Of a stretch of DNA of 64,000 bases, positions 59,496-64,000 are shown in pieces. The position numbers and the translations under genes were made by a program. This DNA comes from Amycolatopsis rifamycinica. Its GTDB lineage: Bacteria > Actinomycetota > Actinomycetes > Mycobacteriales > Pseudonocardiaceae. Position 1 is the first letter of the stretch, and each line of letters opens with the position of its first letter. Where the stretch lies: NCBI RefSeq assembly GCF_000695625.1, contig NZ_JMQI01000026.1:1-64000 (forward strand), in the 5' to 3' direction. Below the pieces are notes generated by a model. The model searched no databases. It had not been told where the DNA came from and saw only the letters and a program-made list of their open reading frames with translations.

Positions 59496-60326
59496 GTCGG
59501 ACAAGGCCACCGCGGAGGTGAGGGCGCGCAGCCGTTCGAACGCGGCCGCGGTCGGGGACGCCGGCTCGGCTTGGTAGACGACGAGCTGCTGGTGGGCGGC
59601 GCCGCTGACGGTGAAGGTGGCGAACCCGATGTGCAGCTCACCCACCCGCGGGTGCCGCAGGAGCTTGCTCTCCTGCGTCTTGGGTTTCACGTCGTGCCGG
59701 CCCCACAACCGCGCGAACTCGGGACTGCGCGCCGAAAGTTCGGCGACGACCTGGGCGATGCGCGCGTTGTCGGGGTCGTGGCCGTACGCGGCACGGATTT
59801 CGGCCACGCAGGAGTGCGCCGCCCGTTCCCACTCCCGGTAGAACTCGCGCCCGGCGGGATCGAGAAAGACCATGCGCGCCAGGTTGTCCGCCGGGGTGAA
59901 GCTTTCGTGGAGCGCGTCGGCCATCGCGTTGGCGGCGAGGATGTCCAGCGCGGGCCCGACCACGAACGCGGGCGAGCCGGTCCAGCCGTCCATCAGCTGC
60001 CGCAGCCCGGCGCTGACCGGCAGACCGCCGGAGTGGCGCCACACTCGCGCCTCGGCGGGCCGGACCAGGAGCCACAGGTGCTCGGTCGCGGCCGCGTCGA
60101 GCCGCAGCGCCCGGGCCACCGCATCGACGACCGCGGCCGACGGGCTGGACTCGCGGCCCTGTTCCAGGCGCATGTAGTAGTCACTGCTCATCCCGGCGAG
60201 CATCGCGACCTCTTCGCGGCGCAGGCCCTTGACGCGGCGGCGGCCGTGCTCGGGCAGCCCGACGTCCGACGGCGTCAGCGCTTCGCGGCGGGCGCGCAGG
60301 AAGTCGCCCAGCGGGGTGCCGGTCAT
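59493..60326 (-). CDS. MmyB-type XRE regulator
   Basis: 277 residues from ATG 60326 (GGAGGAAC). HTH residues 1-75 (LGDFLRARREALTPSDVGL, VKGLRREEVAMLAGMSSDYYMRLEQGRE), followed by the MmyB ligand-binding PAS-like domain (ALDILAANAMADALH, NLARMVFLDPAGREFYREWERAA, LHIGFATFTVSGAAHQQLVVYQAEP). Such regulators commonly sit beside SDR genes and bind a lipid or aromatic ligand. Divergent from a second regulator of the same type with an 83-base gap. Confidence 0.93.
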   Translation of the reverse strand: MTGTPLGDFLRARREALTPSDVGLPEHGRRRVKGLRREEVAMLAGMSSDYYMRLEQGRESSPSAAVVDAVARALRLDAAATEHLWLLVRPAEARVWRHSGGLPVSAGLRQLMDGWTGSPAFVVGPALDILAANAMADALHESFTPADNLARMVFLDPAGREFYREWERAAHSCVAEIRAAYGHDPDNARIAQVVAELSARSPEFARLWGRHDVKPKTQESKLLRHPRVGELHIGFATFTVSGAAHQQLVVYQAEPASPTAAAFERLRALTSAVALSD

Positions 60327-60366
60327 GGTCGTTCCTCCGCTCTCGTGGACGGGTGGCTGGGCATGA

Positions 60367-60379
60367 CGCACCCAGGCTA
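60367..60379. promoter_or_regulatory. Repeated 13-mer CGCACCCAGGCTA, copy 2
   Basis: It lies between the divergent MmyB-type regulators and is identical to the copy before the SDR operon, making it a candidate operator for either regulator. Confidence 0.5.
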
Positions 60380-60409
60380 CGGGCCGTCGCGTTCCCTACT
60401 CTCGATCGC

Positions 60410-61228
60410 ATGGACGGTGAGCGCAACACGGCGCTGGGGGAATTCCTGCGCACCCGTCGTGCGCTCCTGCGGCCCGAGCAGGTCGGGCTGAGCGACGGGG
60501 ACCGCCGCCGCGTCCCCGGCCTGAGCCGGGACGAGGTCGCGCGACGGGCCGGGCTGAGCCCCGGGTACTACGCCCGGCTGGAACGCGGACACGGCCGCCC
60601 GACCCGCCGGACGGTGGCGAGCCTGAACCGGGCCCTGTGTCTGGACGAAACGGGCGCGCTCGAGCTGCACCGGCTCGCCCGCCCCACGGTGGACCGGCGG
60701 CCACGCGGGCACGCCGAGCGCGTCAGCCCGTCCGTGCTGGCGCTGCTCGACGACTGGACCGCGGCCCCGGCCTACATCCTGGGGTGGTCGGACGACATCC
60801 TGGCGCGCAACGCGCTCGCCGTCGCGCTCCACAGCGGTTTCGTCCACGACGACAACCTGCTCCGCATGGTGTTCCTCGACCCGGCCGGTCGCGAGTTCTT
60901 CCGCGACTGGCCGGCCGCGGCCCGCGCGGCCGTCCACGACCTGCGCCGGGCGGCCCGCCGCGCGCCCGACGACCGGCGGCTGCGGGAACTGATCGGCGAG
61001 CTGTCGATCACCAGCCCGGACTTCCGCCGGCTGTGGGCCGAAGGCGAACGCCGCGGGGTTCTCCCCTACGGCAGGCACTTCTGCCACCCCGACGTCGGTG
61101 AGCTGGAGCTGCGCACGGAGGTCCTGGCCATCGCGAGCGCCCCCGGCCAGCGGCTGGTCGCCCAGCCGGCGGAACCCCGGTCGCCCTCGGCCGAGGCCCT
61201 GACGTTGCTGAGCACGCTCGTCACCTGA
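60410..61228 (+). CDS. MmyB-type XRE regulator
   Basis: 272 residues from ATG 60410. Same family as the divergent neighbour: FLRTRRALLRPEQVGLSDGDRRRVPGLSRDEVARRAGLSPGYYARLERG, then the ligand domain (WSDDILARNALAVALH, NLLRMVFLDPAGREFFRDW). TACTCT (60397-60402) lies 7 bases before the ATG and no ribosome-binding site is visible, so a leaderless mRNA is possible. The pair probably arose by duplication. Downstream is the convergent GNAT gene. Confidence 0.92.
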   Translation: MDGERNTALGEFLRTRRALLRPEQVGLSDGDRRRVPGLSRDEVARRAGLSPGYYARLERGHGRPTRRTVASLNRALCLDETGALELHRLARPTVDRRPRGHAERVSPSVLALLDDWTAAPAYILGWSDDILARNALAVALHSGFVHDDNLLRMVFLDPAGREFFRDWPAAARAAVHDLRRAARRAPDDRRLRELIGELSITSPDFRRLWAEGERRGVLPYGRHFCHPDVGELELRTEVLAIASAPGQRLVAQPAEPRSPSAEALTLLSTLVT

Positions 61229-61237
61229 CCGGCCGGG

Positions 61238-61561
61238 TCAGCGCAGAACGGTCTGCAGCCAGCGCAGCGTCTCCGGCCCGGCGGGGTCGGCGATGTCGTC
61301 CTGGTCGGGGTGCTTGCGCAGGTAGGCGACGACGAGCGGGCAGACGGGAACCACCCGGGTGCCCGAGCCGCGGAGGTCGTCGAGGGCGCCGGCGATCAGG
61401 GTGCTGCTCAGGCCACGGCCGGAGAAGGCGTCGAAGATCTCGGTGTGGTACATGATCCGCCGGCCGTCGTGGTCGGCGTAGGCGGCGAACCCGGCGAGGT
61501 CACCGTCCACAGTGATCTTGTAGCGGCTCTCGGTGTCGTTGCGCCGCACGGTGGTGGTCAT
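61238..61561 (-). CDS. Small GNAT-type N-acetyltransferase
   Basis: 107 residues from ATG 61561 (GGAGAG). It matches the short YjdJ/NATD1-like group: ESRYKITVDGDLAGFAAYAD, RIMYHTEIFDAFSGRGLSSTLIAGALDDLR with the CoA loop GRGLSS, and VVPVCPLVVAYLRKHPD. It probably acetylates a small molecule or an amine group. The start is about 30 bases after the quinone-oxidoreductase gene in the same direction. Confidence 0.9.
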   Translation of the reverse strand: MTTTVRRNDTESRYKITVDGDLAGFAAYADHDGRRIMYHTEIFDAFSGRGLSSTLIAGALDDLRGSGTRVVPVCPLVVAYLRKHPDQDDIADPAGPETLRWLQTVLR

Positions 61562-61590
61562 GGTCTCTCCGATCAGGACGGTGCGGGGTT

Positions 61591-62523
61591 TCAGAAGGTG
61601 ATGACGACCTTGCCGCGGACGCGCCGCGCGGCGAAGTCCAGCAGCGCCTGCCGCACTTCGGGGAACGGGTACTCCGCCCCGATCCCGATGTGCAGCGCGC
61701 CCGTGGCGGCCTGCCCGGCGAGCTCGGCCAGCCGGCCGGCCGGGGTGGTCGTCCCGGTGTAGCGGGCGCGGACGTCCCGGTCGAACGCGGGCGGTCCGCC
61801 GAGCGGGGAGACGACCAGGCCGCCGGGCTTCGCGGCCGCCGCCGAGCCGGCCAGCGCGGGACCGGCCTGGGCCAGGTCGAGCACCACGTCGGCGCCTTCG
61901 GGAGCCCAGTTCCGCACCCGTTCGGCGACGTTCTCGGCGCGGTAGTCGATGACGCCGTCCGCCCCCAGCGTCCGGAGCTGGTCCTGGTCGCCGTCGCGGC
62001 CGGTGGCGAGCACGGTCGCGCCGGCGCGCTTGGCGAGCTGGACCGCGTAGCCGCCGAGGCCGCCGGTGGCGCCGACGATCAGCACGGTCGTGCCCGGGCC
62101 GGGTTCGGCCTCGTCCAGCAGGGCGGCCGCGGTGAGCGCCCCGGTCGGCAGCGCGGCGCCGTGGCGGGCGTCCAGCGCGGCCGGCCGCGGCGCGGCGGAG
62201 TCGTCCGCGCGCACCAGGGCGTATTCGGCGAAGGCGCCGGAGGGGACGCCGTTCCACGCGAGCACCGCGTCCCCGGCCCGGAAGCGGTCGGCGCCGGGGC
62301 CGACGGCCTCGACCACGCCGCTGACGTCGACACCGGGCACGAACGGGTGCGGCACCGGGAGCGCGTCCCGCATCGCGCCGGTGATCAGGGCGAGGTCGAC
62401 GGGGTTGACGGCGGCGGCTTCGACGCGCACCAGGACCTGCCCCGCGCCGGGTTCGGGCCGCGGCACCTCGGCGATCTCCAGGTCTTCCAGCGGTCCGTAG
62501 GCACGGGCGAGCAGGGCCTTCAT
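61591..62523 (-). CDS. Quinone oxidoreductase / MDR-family dehydrogenase
   Basis: 310 residues from ATG 62523. GroES-like N-terminus (PEPGAGQVLVRVEAAAVNPVD, GVDVSGVVEAVG), NADPH-binding VGATGGLGGYAVQLAKRAGATVLATGR, and the C-terminal VRGKVVITF. A zinc-free medium-chain enzyme that reduces quinones or enones. It overlaps by four bases with the next upstream gene, of the same family, so both stem from duplication. Confidence 0.93.
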   Translation of the reverse strand: MKALLARAYGPLEDLEIAEVPRPEPGAGQVLVRVEAAAVNPVDLALITGAMRDALPVPHPFVPGVDVSGVVEAVGPGADRFRAGDAVLAWNGVPSGAFAEYALVRADDSAAPRPAALDARHGAALPTGALTAAALLDEAEPGPGTTVLIVGATGGLGGYAVQLAKRAGATVLATGRDGDQDQLRTLGADGVIDYRAENVAERVRNWAPEGADVVLDLAQAGPALAGSAAAAKPGGLVVSPLGGPPAFDRDVRARYTGTTTPAGRLAELAGQAATGALHIGIGAEYPFPEVRQALLDFAARRVRGKVVITF

Positions 62524-63479
62524 CGGTGGTCTCCTTCGAAGTCGGACAGGGGTTTCACGGCCAGGACGCGCTTGCCGCGGACGTGCCGGGTGGCCAGGTC
62601 CCGGTAGGCGTCGCGGACCCGCTCCAGGGGGTAGACCGCGGCGATGGGGACGGTGAGCTCGCCCTTCGCCACGAGGTCGGCCAGCACGGCCCAGATCGCC
62701 GGGTCGTCGGCCTGTTCCTGCGCGGCCGAGTGCACGCCGTGGCGCTGGACCGCGAGGCCGTCGGCAATGGTGTTGATCCGGTCCGGGCGGACGCCCAGGG
62801 CGAGGGCGACGTCCACGTTGCTCGCGCCGAAGGTGTCCACGTACGCGTCGATGCCGTCCGGCGCCGCGGACCGCAGCCGGTCGGCCAGCCCGGGACCGTA
62901 GGCCACGGGCCGGATGCCGAGGTCGCGCAGGAAATCGAAGTTGCCTTCGCTCGCGGTGCCGATCACCGTGGCCCCGCGCAGCCGGGCCAGCTGGGCGGCG
63001 AGCACGCCGACCCCGCCGGCCGCGGCCGAGACGACGACCGTCTCCCCCGGGCGCGGGCCGACGGCCTCGATCCCGGCCCACGCGGTGGCTCCGGCCCCGG
63101 CGATGCTCGCCGCTTCGGCCCAGCCGAGCCCGGCGGGTTTGGCGGTGAGCGCGCCGGGACCGACCACCACGAAGTCGGCCTGCGCCGCGCGCGGGGCGAA
63201 GCCGAGGACCTCGTCCCCGGGCGCGAACGCCGGCACGCCGTCGCCGGTCTCGGCGACCCGTCCGGCGAAGTCGTTGCCCTGCCCTTCGGGGAACCGCGCG
63301 GGCCAGATCTCGGCGAACACGCCCTCCCGGATGCCGATCTCGCCCGGGTTGAGGGCCGCGGCGACGACCTCGACGACCACTTGGCCGTGGCCGGCGCGGG
63401 GCCGGTCGACCTCCGCGATCTCCAAGACCTCGGGACCGCCGTAGCGGGAGAACCGCACTGCTCGGGGCACGGCGGTCAC
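62520..63479 (-). CDS. Quinone oxidoreductase / MDR-family dehydrogenase
   Basis: 319 residues from GTG 63479, overlapping the SnoaL-like stop (GTGA). Family marks: GYGGPEVLEIAEV-like start (FSRYGGPEVLEIAEVDRPRAG), GNDFAGRVAETG, VVSAAAGGVGVLAAQLARLRGATVIGTAS, HVRGKRVLAVK. The full MDR fold is present without zinc ligands. Three genes here (SnoaL-like, this and the next) are translationally coupled. Confidence 0.93.
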   Translation of the reverse strand: MTAVPRAVRFSRYGGPEVLEIAEVDRPRAGHGQVVVEVVAAALNPGEIGIREGVFAEIWPARFPEGQGNDFAGRVAETGDGVPAFAPGDEVLGFAPRAAQADFVVVGPGALTAKPAGLGWAEAASIAGAGATAWAGIEAVGPRPGETVVVSAAAGGVGVLAAQLARLRGATVIGTASEGNFDFLRDLGIRPVAYGPGLADRLRSAAPDGIDAYVDTFGASNVDVALALGVRPDRINTIADGLAVQRHGVHSAAQEQADDPAIWAVLADLVAKGELTVPIAAVYPLERVRDAYRDLATRHVRGKRVLAVKPLSDFEGDHR

Positions 63480-64000
63480 TTCAGCGCTCCGACCTGCTGC
63501 AGGACCGAGTACAGGTTGGCCACGCCCCAGTGCTCGGTGATCCTCCCGTCGACCACGCGCATCGCGTCCACGGTCTCGAACTCGACGTGTTCGCCGGTCG
63601 CGGCCAGGCCGAGGAACTCGCCCCGGTGCGTGCCCGAGTAGGTCTTGTAGGTCGTCACGACGTCGCCGTCGACGGTCTGCCAGTGGATCTTCGCCGAGAA
63701 GTCGGGGAACGCCGAGCGCAGCGCGTGGTAGAGGACGCGGACGCCGTCCTTGTCCGGGGTGGTGCCCGGCTGCGGGGTGTGGTCGACGAAGTCGTCGGCG
63801 AACAGCTCCTCGAAGAGGGCGAAGTCGCCGCCGGACTGCACGCGTTCGGTGTTGCGGCGCACGACCTCCTTGGCGTCGGTGCGCAGCGAGGCCAGCGCCC
63901 GGCTCCACGCGATCACCTGGTCCAGCAAGGCCTCGACCGCCGCGGTGTGCCGCTCGGCGGGGGTGAACGTGGCGAAGTCCGTGAAGTCGGTGAACAGCGA
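63476..64000 (-). CDS. SnoaL-like (NTF2-fold) protein, N-terminus beyond the window
   Basis: The frame is open to the right edge without an ATG in the last 75 bases. Residues to the stop include a SnoaL-like ester-cyclase domain (EVVRRNTERVQSGGDFALFEELFADDFVDHTPQPGTTPDKDG, FPDFSAKIHWQTVDGDVVTTYKTYSGTHRGEFLG, DGRITEHWGVANLYSVLQQ). The leading part (SLFTDFTDFATFTPAERHTAAVEALLDQVIAWSRAL) resembles the C-terminal helices of an alpha/beta hydrolase, so the gene may be a hydrolase-SnoaL fusion. If not, a downstream GTG near 63916 would start the SnoaL protein alone. Confidence 0.8.
   Translation of the reverse strand, partial: SLFTDFTDFATFTPAERHTAAVEALLDQVIAWSRALASLRTDAKEVVRRNTERVQSGGDFALFEELFADDFVDHTPQPGTTPDKDGVRVLYHALRSAFPDFSAKIHWQTVDGDVVTTYKTYSGTHRGEFLGLAATGEHVEFETVDAMRVVDGRITEHWGVANLYSVLQQVGALK

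Noticed and set aside
57555..60491. 978-codon plus-strand open frame
   Set aside because: Antisense to the SDRs and the MmyB-type regulator; no family features.

Overview
The window is about 70% G+C or higher, with dense GTG/ATG-started genes. Its gene families (SARP/AfsR regulators, F420-type luciferase-like oxidoreductase, MmyB-type XRE regulators, acyl-CoA carboxylase with an epsilon subunit, secreted glycan hydrolases) point to a filamentous actinomycete. An Amycolatopsis-like member of the Pseudonocardiales is my best guess, from style only.

Region 1 (1 to about 23.8 kb, all on the minus strand): a polyketide biosynthetic operon that leaves the window on the left. In order of transcription it encodes an ATP-grasp ligase, a small membrane peptide, acyl-CoA carboxylase beta and epsilon subunits, a SARP activator, a nitroreductase, a discrete acyltransferase-thioesterase fusion, a discrete acyl carrier protein, an asparagine-synthetase-like amidotransferase, and two AT-less type I polyketide synthases. 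The first PKS reads KS-DH-KR-ACP / KS-B-ACP / KS. The second continues KR-ACP / KS-ACP / KS and is cut by the edge. Discrete AT + ACP + amidotransferase, followed by KS-DH-KR-ACP-KS-B-ACP, is the hallmark of glutarimide polyketide pathways (migrastatin, lactimidomycin, cycloheximide type). I infer a glutarimide-forming trans-AT assembly line. The tailoring genes and final product are outside the window.

Region 2 (24 to 31.4 kb): a large AfsR-like SARP-NB-ARC-TPR regulator; a compact ACP / ketosynthase / alpha-beta hydrolase operon; a small secreted protein; and a MarR regulator. The MarR gene is divergent from an F420-type oxidoreductase/SDR pair across a promoter that overlaps a dyad operator. 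Region 3 (33 to 36 kb) holds an ABM-like/alpha-beta hydrolase fusion behind a perfect 37-bp palindrome, a second MarR regulator, and a protein with two similar halves.

Region 4 (36 to 52.3 kb): a plant cell-wall side-chain utilisation island. It has a secreted GH54 arabinofuranosidase with ricin-B lectin, a secreted GH43 arabinanase, a cytoplasmic GH51 arabinofuranosidase in an operon with a sugar ABC importer, and a divergent LacI regulator with paired operators. Further on are a GH43 galactanase-like enzyme, a rhamnogalacturonan-acetylesterase-like SGNH esterase and a BNR-repeat protein. It is interrupted by a decayed HxlR regulator and by an AraC / acyl-CoA-dehydrogenase-like pair. LacI-type palindromes recur in this region.

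Region 5 (52.3 to 64 kb): many short-chain dehydrogenases, XRE regulators, quinone-oxidoreductase-like enzymes and a GNAT, mixed with broken genes: an MFS exporter with a one-base frameshift and a CHAT-domain fragment. It looks like a recombining accessory region. The last gene runs off the right edge.
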